Assembly (NCBI RefSeq): GCF_900113735.1
Contig: NZ_FOQM01000015.1
Span: forward strand, 62,001 to 126,000
Reading direction: 5' to 3'
Origin: Bradyrhizobium sp. Gha
Lineage (GTDB): Bacteria; Pseudomonadota; Alphaproteobacteria; Rhizobiales; Xanthobacteraceae
Length of the DNA stretch: 64,000 bases
The notes under the pieces were generated by a model. The model worked only from the letters and a program-made list of their open reading frames with translations, searched no databases and had not been told where the DNA came from. Made by a program: the position numbers and the translations under genes. Positions 34,558 to 43,448 of the stretch are shown here, piece after piece (within the stretch, counting starts at the first letter, position 1; the number at the start of each line of letters is the position of its first letter).

Positions 34558-37140
34558 ATGGGGCACAGGATGGGTATGGCGAGGGCTCCGCGGTCGTTGC
34601 GTTCGACTGCGGCACGGACTTCATTGGGCAGCAGTTTCGATGCCGCAACCGGCAAGACTGTTTCCGCGGTCGCAAGCTTGATCGCGGTCGCGTCCGTATC
34701 GAGCGGAGCGCAGGCACAGCAATCGACACTGCCGCCCGTGAATGTCGACGCGCCGAAGGAGCGGCCGCGCTCCACCACGGCGAAGCCGACGCCCGATCAG
34801 GTCCGCGCCCGCAACGCACTGCGCCGTGCCGCACAACAACGTCAGCAGGCAGCAGTGGCCCCGGTCGTCGATACGGCCGCACCGGCGGCCGATCGCAATC
34901 CCTTTGCCGATCAGGCAGCGCCCTACAAGGTCGATCACGTCCAGGCCGGCGGAAAGTTTCCAGAGAAGCTGGTCGATACGCCGAAGTCGATCACGGTGCT
35001 CAGCAAGGAAGTGCTTGCGGACAAGAACGCCACCAATTTGAAGCAGGCTATTCTCAGCACCGCCGGCGTGACGCTCGGCACGGGCGAGGGCGGCAATGCC
35101 TTTGGCGACCGATTCTTCATCCGCGGCTTCGACGCCCGCAACGACATCTTCATTGATGGCGTGCGCGATCCCGGCGTCAGCGTCCGTGAAAACTTCTTCA
35201 CCGAGCAGGTCGAGATCCTGCGCGGCCCCGGCTCTACATTCTCCGGCCGCGGTGTCGCCGGTGGGGCGATCAACATCGTCACCAAGCAGGCGAACACGGA
35301 GAAGAGCTTCTACAACATGGACACCTCGTTCGGCACCGACAAGACCAAACGCGTGACGCTCGATGTCAACCAGGTTATCAATCCGGCCTTTGCGGTGCGC
35401 GCCGGCGGCCTGCTCCAGGATGCGGGCGTTGCCGGTCGCGACTTCGTCACGGATGACCGCAGCGGAGCTTTCGTTGCGACCATTTGGAAGCCTGTCGACG
35501 CGGTCAAGGTGACGACGGATTACATCCATACGTATCAGCATGGTATCCCGGATTTTGGCGTGCCGTACTACCGGCCGGGGTCTCCGGCACCGGGCAATGT
35601 CTACAGCTCGACTGCAGGCGGTCCGTTCCCGGATTTCGGTTCGAACCGCAATAATTTCTACGGCTTCGTCAACCGCGACTTCTTCAAGGTCAAGCAGGAC
35701 ATCGGAACGGTCGGTGCCGAAGTTTACGTGACGCCCGATCTCGTCTTCACCGACAAGATCCGCGCATCGCGCTCGGTCAACGACTACGTCGGAACGCTGG
35801 CGGAATCTCCCATCGCCACGTCTCCATTGTCAGCTTCGACCGTGACCCTCAATCCGCAAAGCCGCTACCAGGTGACCAGTGTCTTGGCTAACCAGAGCGA
35901 GGCGACCTACAAGTTCGACACGGGTGGCTTCAGGCACACGGCGCTCGGAGGCGTCGAGATCTCGCGCGAGACGTCGTTCATCGACAAATATGCTGGGCTC
36001 GACTCGGAAGTGACGAGCGGGCCGTCGTTCACATCAGGCGGCTCGACCTCGGGCGTCAGTGTGTTCGCGCCGCAATACACCTTCCTCGACACGTTCACTC
36101 CACCACGGATGCTGAGAGCGCCGACCAACCTCTCGATCGACACCAAGAGTGCCTATGCGATGGATAGCGCGAACTACCGCGATTTCGTCATCCTCAATGG
36201 CGGCGTTCGCTACGACGATTACACCATCAACAGCAATGGTTACGGCACGATCGGCGGAAAGCAGACCTTCGGAACGCAGAGTGCCGAGTTCGGGCTGCCG
36301 AACTTCAACCTCGGTATCACGCTGAAGCCACTGCCGAACGGCAGCGTCTATGCAGCCTATGCGACCTCGTCCAATCCGGTCGGCGCCGAGTTCGATGGCA
36401 CCAGCACGGCCTATGGTGGCCTCTCGCCGGTTCTCAACGGCAGCTCGAACCAGATCTTCGGGCCCGAGAAGAACACGGCGATCGAGCTCGGCACCAAATG
36501 GGAGCTGTTCGATCGCCATCTGTTGCTGACCGCCGCGCTGTTCCAGACCGAGAAGGAAAACGCACGCGAGTCGCAGAACGTCACCGCGGCAACCGCAAGC
36601 GCGACTTGTCCGTATCCTGCTGCGACGACGGGCGCCGTGTCCTGCATCACGGCCGGCGCAGCCTATCGCATCCGCGGCATCGACCTCGGCGTCGGCGGCA
36701 AGATCACGGACAAATGGAGCGTGTTCGGCGGTCTCGTGCTGATGCAGTCCGAGGTCACCAAGTCGCTGGCGCCGTCGCCGCAGCCCTTGCTCTATCCGAC
36801 CAATGTCGGGCGTCCGCTCGCCAACATCGCGCATCAGTCGTTTAGTCTGCTCACGAAGTACCAGCTCACCGATGTCTGGGAGCTCGGCGGACAGGCGGTG
36901 TACCGCTCTCAGATCTACGGCGGCACCTTGCTCGCGGCGAACCAGGGCACGTCGATCCCCGGCTACTGGCGGTTCGATGCCTTCGCGGAAGCCAAGATCA
37001 ACAAGAATTGGCAGGTGAAGCTGTTCGTCAACAACATCTTCGACAAGCGCTACTACGACGCGCTGTACCAGAGCGCGACGCCGTTCGTGCTGGAGGCGCC
37101 CGGGCGCGCCGCCTATCTGGTGCTGTCCGCGCGCTACTGA
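34558..37140 (+). CDS. TonB-dependent siderophore receptor (Fiu/FhuE-like)
   Basis: 860 residues from the ATG at 34558; starts at GTG 34477, ATG 34570 or ATG 34576 are also possible because no strong ribosome site decides. A signal region ends in SSGAQAQQ and is followed by a disordered linker. The plug domain (about 110-240) includes LVDTPKSITVLSKEVLADKNATNLKQAILSTAGV, FFIRGFDARNDIFIDGVRD and VEILRGPGSTFSGRG. A 22-strand barrel follows, ending in the TonB-receptor C-terminus NNIFDKRYYDALY...YLVLSARY with final aromatic. It imports a ferric (probably catecholate) siderophore. First gene of an iron operon with piuC-like, exbB, exbD and tonB. Confidence 0.93.
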   Translation: MGHRMGMARAPRSLRSTAARTSLGSSFDAATGKTVSAVASLIAVASVSSGAQAQQSTLPPVNVDAPKERPRSTTAKPTPDQVRARNALRRAAQQRQQAAVAPVVDTAAPAADRNPFADQAAPYKVDHVQAGGKFPEKLVDTPKSITVLSKEVLADKNATNLKQAILSTAGVTLGTGEGGNAFGDRFFIRGFDARNDIFIDGVRDPGVSVRENFFTEQVEILRGPGSTFSGRGVAGGAINIVTKQANTEKSFYNMDTSFGTDKTKRVTLDVNQVINPAFAVRAGGLLQDAGVAGRDFVTDDRSGAFVATIWKPVDAVKVTTDYIHTYQHGIPDFGVPYYRPGSPAPGNVYSSTAGGPFPDFGSNRNNFYGFVNRDFFKVKQDIGTVGAEVYVTPDLVFTDKIRASRSVNDYVGTLAESPIATSPLSASTVTLNPQSRYQVTSVLANQSEATYKFDTGGFRHTALGGVEISRETSFIDKYAGLDSEVTSGPSFTSGGSTSGVSVFAPQYTFLDTFTPPRMLRAPTNLSIDTKSAYAMDSANYRDFVILNGGVRYDDYTINSNGYGTIGGKQTFGTQSAEFGLPNFNLGITLKPLPNGSVYAAYATSSNPVGAEFDGTSTAYGGLSPVLNGSSNQIFGPEKNTAIELGTKWELFDRHLLLTAALFQTEKENARESQNVTAATASATCPYPAATTGAVSCITAGAAYRIRGIDLGVGGKITDKWSVFGGLVLMQSEVTKSLAPSPQPLLYPTNVGRPLANIAHQSFSLLTKYQLTDVWELGGQAVYRSQIYGGTLLAANQGTSIPGYWRFDAFAEAKINKNWQVKLFVNNIFDKRYYDALYQSATPFVLEAPGRAAYLVLSARY

Positions 37141-37161
37141 ATGGAAACATGACGAGGTGCC

Positions 37162-37851
37162 ATGCTGACATGCATAGAAGGCGTCCTGAGCAAGGATGAT
37201 GTGGCGGAGTTCCGCCGCATCATGGACGCCAGCGAATGGGAAGACGGCCGTTCCACCGCGGGCGCGCAGTCGGCGATGGTCAAGCGCAACGAGCAGTTGC
37301 CGCCGGATGGCGAGGTCGCGCGCAAGCTCGGCAACCGGATCATCTCGGCGCTGACGTCGAGCCCGCGCTTCCTGGCGGCGGCGATCCCGCTCCAGATCTT
37401 CCCGCCGCTGTTCAACCGCTATACGGCGGACAGCGGCCACCATTTCGGCCTGCATGTCGATAACGCGATCCGCGGCGACCGCCTGACCGGCCTTCGCATC
37501 CGCACGGATCTGTCGGTCACGCTGTTCCTCAGCGAGCCCGAGGATTACGACGGTGGCGAACTTGTGATCGAGGACACCTACGGTTCGCACGAAGTCAAGT
37601 TGCCAGCCGGGGACTGCGTGCTCTATCCCTCGACCAGCCTGCATCTGGTCACACCGGTCACAAGGGGGGCGCGGGTTGCATCTTTCTTCTGGCTCCAGAG
37701 CATGATACGGGACGATCAAGCCCGCAGCATGATCTTCGACCTTGACACCGCCATTCAGGCGTTGGTGGCACGGCTCGGGCGTGACGATCCCGAAACGGTC
37801 AAATTGACGGGTATCTATCACAATCTCATTCGCACCTGGGCCGAAGTATGA
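37162..37851 (+). CDS. piuC: Fe(II)/2-oxoglutarate-dependent PKHD-type hydroxylase (PiuC/YbiX-like)
   Basis: 229 residues, typical length. The start MLTCIEGVLSKDDVAEFRRIMD and the double-stranded beta-helix core are characteristic. Iron ligands are His98-x-Asp100 in HHFGLHVDNA and His161 in STSLHLVTPV, with the 2-oxoglutarate Arg near 169-171 (TRGARVASFFW). PiuC-type proteins accompany siderophore receptors and may modify siderophores or related molecules; the substrate is not settled. It lies between the receptor and exbB, and its stop overlaps the exbB start (ATGA). Confidence 0.92.
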   Translation: MLTCIEGVLSKDDVAEFRRIMDASEWEDGRSTAGAQSAMVKRNEQLPPDGEVARKLGNRIISALTSSPRFLAAAIPLQIFPPLFNRYTADSGHHFGLHVDNAIRGDRLTGLRIRTDLSVTLFLSEPEDYDGGELVIEDTYGSHEVKLPAGDCVLYPSTSLHLVTPVTRGARVASFFWLQSMIRDDQARSMIFDLDTAIQALVARLGRDDPETVKLTGIYHNLIRTWAEV

Positions 37852-38837
37852 AGATCACAACTTTCCAAGCCAGCCTCGCTGCAGCCGTGCTGCTCACGGC
37901 CACCTGGCTCGCAGTTCCTGCGTCTGCCCAGACACAAACCCAGCCGGCGGCACCGGTGCGGCCGGTTGCGGCACCGGCACCCGTCGCGGCTCAGCCGCTG
38001 CCGGCCGCTCCCGCGATTGCTGCAACCGGGCCATCGACTGTGGCCCCCGCCGCTGCCGCGCCTGCGGCGACGCCCGGCGTGCCTGCGACCGAGGCTGCCG
38101 TCGCCCGGCCAGCCGAGGCCACGCCGAAAGCCGGCATCGCGCCGGCCATGAAGGAATTGTCGCCCTGGGTGATGTTCATGTCGGCCGACATCATCGTGAA
38201 GGCGGTGATGATCGGGCTTGCCTTCGCCTCGCTCGTGACCTGGACCGTCTTCATCGCCAAATCGATCGAGCTGTCGGTCGCCTCCGCCAAACTGCGTTCG
38301 GCGTTGAAAAAGATCGCTGAAGTTCGCTCGCTTGCGGAAGCCCAGATGGCGCTCGGCACCAAGGAGGGCATGTTGTCGTCGTTCGTTACGGCCGCGCTAC
38401 GTGAAGCGCGGATGTCTGCGGGGCTCTCCAGCGACGACGGCATCAAGGAGCGCGCGGCCTCGAGCTTTGCCGAAATCGTCCGCGCTGAAGCACGACGCAT
38501 CCGCATCGGCACGGGTCTCCTCGCGACCATCGGTTCGACATCACCCTTCGTCGGCCTGTTCGGCACCGTGTGGGGCATCATGAACAGTTTTATCGGCATC
38601 TCGAAGTCGCAGACCACGAACCTCGCGGTGGTCGCGCCCGGCATCGCCGAGGCGCTGCTCGCGACTGCCATCGGCCTCGTGGCGGCGATCCCCGCCGTTA
38701 TCATCTACAATCACTTCTCGCGCGTGACGAAAGGTTATCTCGAACTCGTCAGCCGCGCCTCGGGCGCGGCGGCACGTCTGTTGTCGCGCGATCTCGACCG
38801 CAGCCACGGCAGTGCCCATTCGCGCGCGGCGGAGTAA
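37848..38837 (+). CDS. exbB: TonB-system energiser ExbB, extended form
   Basis: 329 residues. A signal-like hydrophobic start (about 8-27) and a long Ala/Pro-rich periplasmic stretch (about 30-100) precede the MotA/TolQ/ExbB domain: first span ADIIVKAVMIGLAFASLVTWTVFIAKSIE, then STSPFVGLFGTVWGIMNSF and GIAEALLATAIGLVAAIPAVIIYNHF. The extended N-terminus is common in alphaproteobacterial ExbB. With ExbD it forms the proton channel that drives TonB. Starts on the ATGA overlapping piuC. Confidence 0.94.
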   Translation: MKITTFQASLAAAVLLTATWLAVPASAQTQTQPAAPVRPVAAPAPVAAQPLPAAPAIAATGPSTVAPAAAAPAATPGVPATEAAVARPAEATPKAGIAPAMKELSPWVMFMSADIIVKAVMIGLAFASLVTWTVFIAKSIELSVASAKLRSALKKIAEVRSLAEAQMALGTKEGMLSSFVTAALREARMSAGLSSDDGIKERAASSFAEIVRAEARRIRIGTGLLATIGSTSPFVGLFGTVWGIMNSFIGISKSQTTNLAVVAPGIAEALLATAIGLVAAIPAVIIYNHFSRVTKGYLELVSRASGAAARLLSRDLDRSHGSAHSRAAE

Positions 38838-38840
38838 GCC

Positions 38841-39305
38841 ATGGCAGTCTCGCTGACGGACAACGATGACGACGACGACTTCTCGGAAACGCATGACATC
38901 AACGTCACGCCCTTCATCGACGTCATCCTGGTCCTGCTGATCATCTTCATGGTCGCAGCCCCGCTGTCGACGGTCGATCTGCCGATCGACCTGCCTACCT
39001 CGAGCGCAACGCCGCAGAAGAAGCCGGACAAGCCGACCTATGTCAGCATCAAGCGCGATCTGGGGCTTGCGATCGGGGAGGACCCGGTGAGCCGGGCTAA
39101 CCTGATTACGACCCTCGACGGCTTGTCAGACATGAGCAAGGACAAATACGTCTTTCTGCGTGCCGATCGTTCGGTGCCCTATGGCGAGCTGATGGGCGTC
39201 ATGGAGCTGCTGCGCTCCGGCGGCTACACGCGGGTCAAGCTGGTTACGTTGGAGGCTGCTGGCGCGCCGGCGGCGCCAGCTGCGACAGGCCCCGCGCAGC
39301 CATAG
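38841..39305 (+). CDS. exbD: TonB-system protein ExbD
   Basis: 154 residues. An acidic N-terminus is followed by INVTPFIDVILVLLIIFMVAAPL with the essential membrane Asp at 27, then a periplasmic domain with VDLPIDLPTSSA, KYVFLRADRSVPYGELMGVMELLRSGGY. It forms the proton-conducting complex with ExbB. It starts 3 nt after exbB, between exbB and tonB. Confidence 0.94.
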   Translation: MAVSLTDNDDDDDFSETHDINVTPFIDVILVLLIIFMVAAPLSTVDLPIDLPTSSATPQKKPDKPTYVSIKRDLGLAIGEDPVSRANLITTLDGLSDMSKDKYVFLRADRSVPYGELMGVMELLRSGGYTRVKLVTLEAAGAPAAPAATGPAQP

Positions 39306-39313
39306 GGGTCGCC

Positions 39314-40138
39314 ATGTCGGTTGAGCTCGAACCCAAATCATCCAGGAGGCTTTGGATATTGGCGGCGGTCGCGGCGCTCGCGCTCCATTTGGGCGGGGCT
39401 GCGCTCGCGCTCGCCAGCTTGCGGACCGATGATAGCGATGAAGGCTTGGGCGCTGCGGGTGCCGAGTTCGCGGTCGAGATGGCTTCTCCGCCGATTCAAG
39501 ATTCCAATCAGGCCCTTGGTCCGACGGATTCCGAAGAGCAGGAAGAGCGTCCGGAGCTTCAGCAGCAGAAGGCCGAGACGAAGGAAACGGATCTTCCGCA
39601 GGATCGACCGCAACAGCTCGAGGATGCTGATCGCCTTGTCTCTGAGAACAAGGCGAAGAAGGAGCAGGACGACGATCCGAAGGTCGCCGCCACCGAAACG
39701 CCCGCGATGGAAGCTCAGCAGAAGCAGGTTGCCATGGAGCGGCAAACCTTCGAGGACGCCACGCGCGAAGCTGACAGGGCCATGGCTCCGGTGCTCGGCA
39801 TTGGTAAGGACGTGCTTAAAATCACGGCGGACTGGAACCGCAAAATCAGCGCGCACCTCGCGGCTCACAAGGTCAATCCGGAGGGCAAGCAGCCCAATAA
39901 TCAGACGACCAAGGTGAGCTTTTCACTCAATCGACGAGGCAACGTGGTGTCGGTCGACGTGGTCGAATCCTCCGGAGACGCCGCTTTCGACGCGGCAGCG
40001 GTCGCCATGGTCCGCAAATCAGATCCTTTCCCGGTACCACCTGCCGCGTTGACCGAGGACCGGGTCGAGCGCACCGTCGATATCGTTTTCAAGCCGCCGG
40101 AAGACAAGAAAAAGAAGAAGACGGCTCAGCGCCAGTAG
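39314..40138 (+). CDS. tonB: TonB family energy transducer
   Basis: 274 residues. One N-terminal membrane anchor (about 12-36) precedes a Glu/Gln/Lys-rich periplasmic linker (about 60-160) and the C-terminal TonB domain (about 190-265), KVSFSLNRRGNVVSVDVVESSGDAAFDAAAVAMVRKSDPFPVPPA. The linker is charged rather than the usual Pro-rich spacer. It transmits the proton-motive force to the receptor encoded at the head of the operon. It ends with a Lys-rich tail that overlaps the convergent gene by 13 bp. Confidence 0.92.
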   Translation: MSVELEPKSSRRLWILAAVAALALHLGGAALALASLRTDDSDEGLGAAGAEFAVEMASPPIQDSNQALGPTDSEEQEERPELQQQKAETKETDLPQDRPQQLEDADRLVSENKAKKEQDDDPKVAATETPAMEAQQKQVAMERQTFEDATREADRAMAPVLGIGKDVLKITADWNRKISAHLAAHKVNPEGKQPNNQTTKVSFSLNRRGNVVSVDVVESSGDAAFDAAAVAMVRKSDPFPVPPAALTEDRVERTVDIVFKPPEDKKKKKTAQRQ

Positions 40139-40566
40139 TACTTGATCCCGACATACACCACGACCAGGCAGGTGAAGATCAGCGCCACCGGGAGAGGACG
40201 CTTCTGGGTTCCACTGACCGCGGCTGCACCGAAGAAGCCAGTCTTCTTCGCTTTGGGCCCCGGCCGGCGGAAGGCGGTAACATTGTCCGTCACCGGCTCG
40301 GGCGCCCGGGTGCGGACGTCGGGCGGGTTCCCGCCGCCGCCCATCTCCAGATAGTAGGCTTTGTAGACCTCGGTGATGGTGGCCTCGGACGCTTCGTCCT
40401 CGCTCATCCGATCCAGCAGCTTCTTGTAGCCCTCGAGGAACCCCTGGGCGTCGGGAGGCAGCGCCGACAACCCATTCAGCTTGGCCATCATCTTCCAGGT
40501 GGCGAAATCGGCGCGGGCACGGGTATCGGCGCGTCGCGCGATCAGCATATCGGCAGCTTTGACCAA
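40126..40566 (-). CDS. Hypothetical C-tail-anchored membrane protein
   Basis: 146 residues. The N-terminal helical part (about 1-75) includes MVKAADMLIARRADTRARADFATWKMMAKLNGLSALPPDAQGFLEGYKKLLDRM. A Pro/Arg linker leads to one membrane span at the C-terminus (about 125-143, PLPVALIFTCLVVVYVGIKYYW). No family recognised. Convergent with tonB with a 13-bp overlap of coding ends. It lies 62 nt downstream of the site-2 protease on the same strand. Confidence 0.72.
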   Translation of the reverse strand: MVKAADMLIARRADTRARADFATWKMMAKLNGLSALPPDAQGFLEGYKKLLDRMSEDEASEATITEVYKAYYLEMGGGGNPPDVRTRAPEPVTDNVTAFRRPGPKAKKTGFFGAAAVSGTQKRPLPVALIFTCLVVVYVGIKYYWR

Positions 40567-40628
40567 GTTGGCCTCTAGCCCTTCGGCTTTGTTTTAAAAG
40601 TGCAGGAACTCAAAACGTAGCGCTTCAA

Positions 40629-41309
40629 CTATGCGTTGCCGGTAGCGAAGAGAACAGCTTGAATCACATAACCGGTCAACGTTCGCAGTATTGCTGAAAT
40701 AACATCAAGATTTAGACCGAACTGGGAACCCGCCATCGGCAGCAGAATCAGCAGGGCGATCAGGATCAGCATGCCGAACGGCTCGAGCCGCGCCAGTGGC
40801 AGGGCGAGCGGGCGGGGCAACAGCCCGACCGCGACCCGCCCGCCGTCGAGCGGCGGGATCGGCATCATGTTGAAGACGGCCAGCACCGCGTTGATCAGCA
40901 GCGCGTTCTTGAGGTTGTCGAAGATCCATTGCGCTGAACCCGCGGGAGCCCAGGGCAGGGCGTGGAGGGCGAGGCCTGCTGCGAGCGCCAGCAGGATGTT
41001 GGTGATCGGACCGGCGAGGGCGACCCAGACCATATCCAGCTTCGGGTGGTTGAGCTTGCGGAAATTCACCGGCACCGGCTTGGCATAGCCGAACAGGAAC
41101 GGCGAATGCGCAAACAGCAGCATCGCGGGCAGGATCAGGGTACCGAAAGGGTCGATGTGCCTGAAAGGATTGAAGCTGACGCGGCCGAGCTGCCAGGCGG
41201 TGTCGTCGCCGAGCCGGTGCGCGACGAAGCCGTGCGCGGCCTCGTGGAAGGTGATGGCCAGCACCAGCGGCAGCACCCACACCGAGAGATCATAGAAAGA
41301 AATGTTCAC
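40629..41309 (-). CDS. Site-2 protease family protein (M50 zinc metalloprotease)
   Basis: 226 residues, a short membrane-embedded M50 protease with about six spans. The zinc motif HEAAH is at 22-26 in the first span, with the third ligand region NMMPIPPLDGG at about 147-157. It has no PDZ domain, unlike RseP. Such short forms are widespread; the substrates in rhizobia are not known. It is bordered upstream by a pseudogene region, so its promoter lies within 41310-41378. Confidence 0.92.
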   Translation of the reverse strand: MNISFYDLSVWVLPLVLAITFHEAAHGFVAHRLGDDTAWQLGRVSFNPFRHIDPFGTLILPAMLLFAHSPFLFGYAKPVPVNFRKLNHPKLDMVWVALAGPITNILLALAAGLALHALPWAPAGSAQWIFDNLKNALLINAVLAVFNMMPIPPLDGGRVAVGLLPRPLALPLARLEPFGMLILIALLILLPMAGSQFGLNLDVISAILRTLTGYVIQAVLFATGNA

Positions 41310-41377
41310 GTCGCATCTTGCCCGTTTGTGCCCGTCGCCTTGCAGACGACCAACCGGCGGTGCAGCAACGCTTCAGC

Positions 41378-41915
41378 TCAACATAGGGTCGCCGGTTCCG
41401 AAATGCCACGCTGCAAATGATCGGCGAGCAGCGCCGCCGGGTGCGGCAGGTTGCGCGCGCGGTGCAGGCGGATGTCCGCCGCGGGCAGCGACGGCAGGCC
41501 GTCGCGCGAGCCGAGCGGGCGCAGGCAACGCGGGCAGAGTGCCTGCCTTCACCACGGTGACCGCGAGGCCCTGCGCCACGATCGCTTCCACCGCCGTCAG
41601 CATTCGGCTGACAAAGACGAGCCGCCAGGGCCGACCGAACAGGCATCCGCGCGGGTAGAGCGCCACGGGCCGGCATGGTCGCGGTCAGTCCGGTCTCGAC
41701 CTCGACCCTCACAGTCGGATGGCTTTTGGCAAAGCTCGCCAGCAGCGGTGGAATCACGATCGTGCCATAGTCGTCCATCACGCCGAGGCGGATCACGGCC
41801 TCCGGCTTGCGTGCGCGCAACGCGCCGATTGCTTCGGCATGAAGGGCAAGGATTCGCTGCGCATAGGCACGCAGCTCATCTCCCGCGGCGGTCGGCACGA
41901 CGATTCGCGCCGTTG
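41378..41915 (-). pseudogene. Degenerate LysR family regulator (N-terminal HTH missing, frameshifted)
   Basis: LysR-like sequence reads on the minus strand in three frames. First comes IVVPTAAGDELRAYAQRIL and IRLGVMDDYGTIVIPPLLASFAKSHPTVRVEVETGLTA (41915 to about 41680), then after an internal deletion/frameshift near 41660 RPWRLVFVSRMLTAVEAIVAQGLAVTVVKAG, then after another shift near 41525 DGLPSLPAADIRLHRA, ending in a stop at 41378. The DNA-binding domain is absent. It is adjacent to an EamA remnant on the opposite strand, sharing the break at about 41910. Confidence 0.8.
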
Positions 41916-42302
41916 CTGTCGCTGGTGATCGGCGCCGCGCTCGACAGCGAAGCCCTGACCTGGCGCAAATCGATCGGTGTCGTGGTGGCGACATCAGGTG
42001 TCGCCATCGCGCTGCTCTCCGACTTGAGTTCGGCGCCATCATGGCCGCAGGCGCTGCCTGTCTCTTCGCGCTCTCGAGCCTGCGCGGCAGCTTCGCGCCC
42101 GTCGCAGATTTCGGCAGGTCGCAATGGCTCGCGGCGCTCTATGTCGGGCCTGCTACACGAGCCGCTGCGCTGGAATCTCGCAGCCGGCATCGTCGCGGTG
42201 TTCGCCGGCATTTGGTTGGCCACGACGAGCGGACGGCGCGTTGAGGCCGCCGGCCTGTCTGCTCAAGCCGACCCTGAGCGTCAAGCCGGGATCGTTCCCT
42301 GA
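41909..42302 (+). pseudogene. Degenerate EamA/DMT-family transporter (C-terminal remnant)
   Basis: Transporter-like hydrophobic sequence reads in shifting frames on the plus strand: PLLSLVIGAALDSEALTWRKSIGVVVATSGVAIALL (41909-42040), then MAAGAACLFALSSL (from 42050), then back to EPLRWNLAAGIVAVFAGIWLATT (about 42165-42235). The N-terminal half is missing. It abuts the headless LysR remnant, so a deletion probably removed the divergent promoters and 5' halves of both genes. The 3' end overlaps the GFA gene end. Confidence 0.75.
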
Positions 42303-42673
42303 TATTGCATCAGACCATCGTCGAGCTTCACCCAGGCGAGCTTTTCCGAGACCCAGATGTGCTCGGTCGGCGCGAAGGCGTTGCGGTCGTCGAAGGTCGC
42401 GAGGGCGACGCCAGCCAGCGTGCCGTTGCGGCGCCAGGAGAACAGCCGCGTGCCGCAAGTCTTGCAGAACACGCGATCGATCGCTTCGGACGACTTATAG
42501 CGGCCGGTGTCTCCCTCGACCGTCAGCATTTTCTGGTCGAACTGGGCGCGGGCGAAATAGGGCGAGCCCATCGCCTTCTGGCACATGCGGCAGTGACAGA
42601 TGCGCACGTTCAGCGGCTCGCCTTCCGCCTTGAACCGCACTGCGCCGCACAGGCATCCACCTTCTCGGATCAT
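42281..42673 (-). CDS. GFA family zinc protein (glutathione-dependent formaldehyde-activating enzyme-like)
   Basis: 130 residues from the ATG at 42673; the frame to 42751 runs into the SDR gene. The zinc cysteines of the Gfa fold are CLCGAVRF, CHCRMCQKAMGSPYF and CKTCGTRLFSW. The name comes from Paracoccus Gfa, but most family members have unproved activity. Its start lies 7 nt after the upstream SDR gene, so it is the last gene of the lacI-dehydratase-SDR-SDR arm. Confidence 0.88.
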   Translation of the reverse strand: MIREGGCLCGAVRFKAEGEPLNVRICHCRMCQKAMGSPYFARAQFDQKMLTVEGDTGRYKSSEAIDRVFCKTCGTRLFSWRRNGTLAGVALATFDDRNAFAPTEHIWVSEKLAWVKLDDGLMQYQGTIPA

Positions 42674-42680
42674 GGCTGTC

Positions 42681-43427
42681 TCAGTAGGTTGCACGTCCAC
42701 CGGAAATGTCGAAAACTGCGCCGGTCGAGAAGGCGCAATCTTCGGACGCAAGCCAGCTCACCATCGCGGCAAGCTCTTCCACCAGCACGAAGCGGGCTTT
42801 GGGGATTTTCGACAGCATGAAATCGATATGCTGCTGCGTCATCTGGTCGAAGATCGCGGTCTTGGCCGCGGCCGGCGTTACCGCATTCACAAGAATGTCA
42901 TGCGCAGCGAGCTCCTTGCCGAGCGACTTCGTCAGCGCGATCAGGCCGGCCTTGGAGGCCGAATAGTGCGAGGCGTTCGGATTGCCTTCCTTGCCGGCGA
43001 TCGAGGCGATATTCACGATACGCCCGTATTTCTGCTTGAGCATCACGGGCACGATGGCCTTGCAGACGATGAAGGGACCGTCAAGGTTGATGCGCAGCAC
43101 CTTGCGCCATTCCTCGAGATCGGTCTCCCAGACCGGCTTGTTGATGCCGGCGATGCCGGCATTGTTGACGAGGATGTCGATCCTGCCAAAAGCTGCCAGC
43201 GTCGCATCGCGCGCCTGATCGACGCCTGCCGTGTCGGTGACGTCGACCTTGAAGGCGCGGACGTTGTCGCCGATGTCCTTTGCGGTCTTCTCGGCGAGCG
43301 CAGCGTCGAAATCCCAGATCGCGACCTTGGCGCCGGAGGCGACGAAGCGCTCGGTGATGGCGCGGCCAAAGCCCTGCGCGCCGCCGGTGACGACGGCGAC
43401 GCGGCTGTTGAGATCAATCTTGTTCAT
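42681..43427 (-). CDS. SDR family oxidoreductase (distal copy)
   Basis: 248 residues. NAD(P) site VTGGAQGFGRAITE at about 13-26, NNAGIAG, and the catalytic Tyr-x3-Lys in HYSASKAGLIAL. It is a classical short-chain dehydrogenase resembling FabG-type sugar or polyol dehydrogenases. It lies 21 nt downstream of another SDR in the LacI-controlled operon. It likely oxidises a sugar (acid) or its lactone intermediate; which of the two SDRs acts first cannot be told. Confidence 0.9.
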   Translation of the reverse strand: MNKIDLNSRVAVVTGGAQGFGRAITERFVASGAKVAIWDFDAALAEKTAKDIGDNVRAFKVDVTDTAGVDQARDATLAAFGRIDILVNNAGIAGINKPVWETDLEEWRKVLRINLDGPFIVCKAIVPVMLKQKYGRIVNIASIAGKEGNPNASHYSASKAGLIALTKSLGKELAAHDILVNAVTPAAAKTAIFDQMTQQHIDFMLSKIPKARFVLVEELAAMVSWLASEDCAFSTGAVFDISGGRATY

Positions 43428-43448
43428 CAGATGTGATCCCGGTGGAGG

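Noticed and set aside
36034..37821. A 595-codon minus-strand frame opposite the receptor and piuC genes
   Set aside because: Antisense shadow; the frame crosses two unrelated plus-strand genes.
40577..40603. AGCC-cttc-GGCT followed by TTGTTTT, resembling a plus-strand terminator
   Set aside because: It lies about 440 bp after tonB, with a minus-strand gene in between, and the stem is only 4 bp; no plus-strand transcript is expected to end there.
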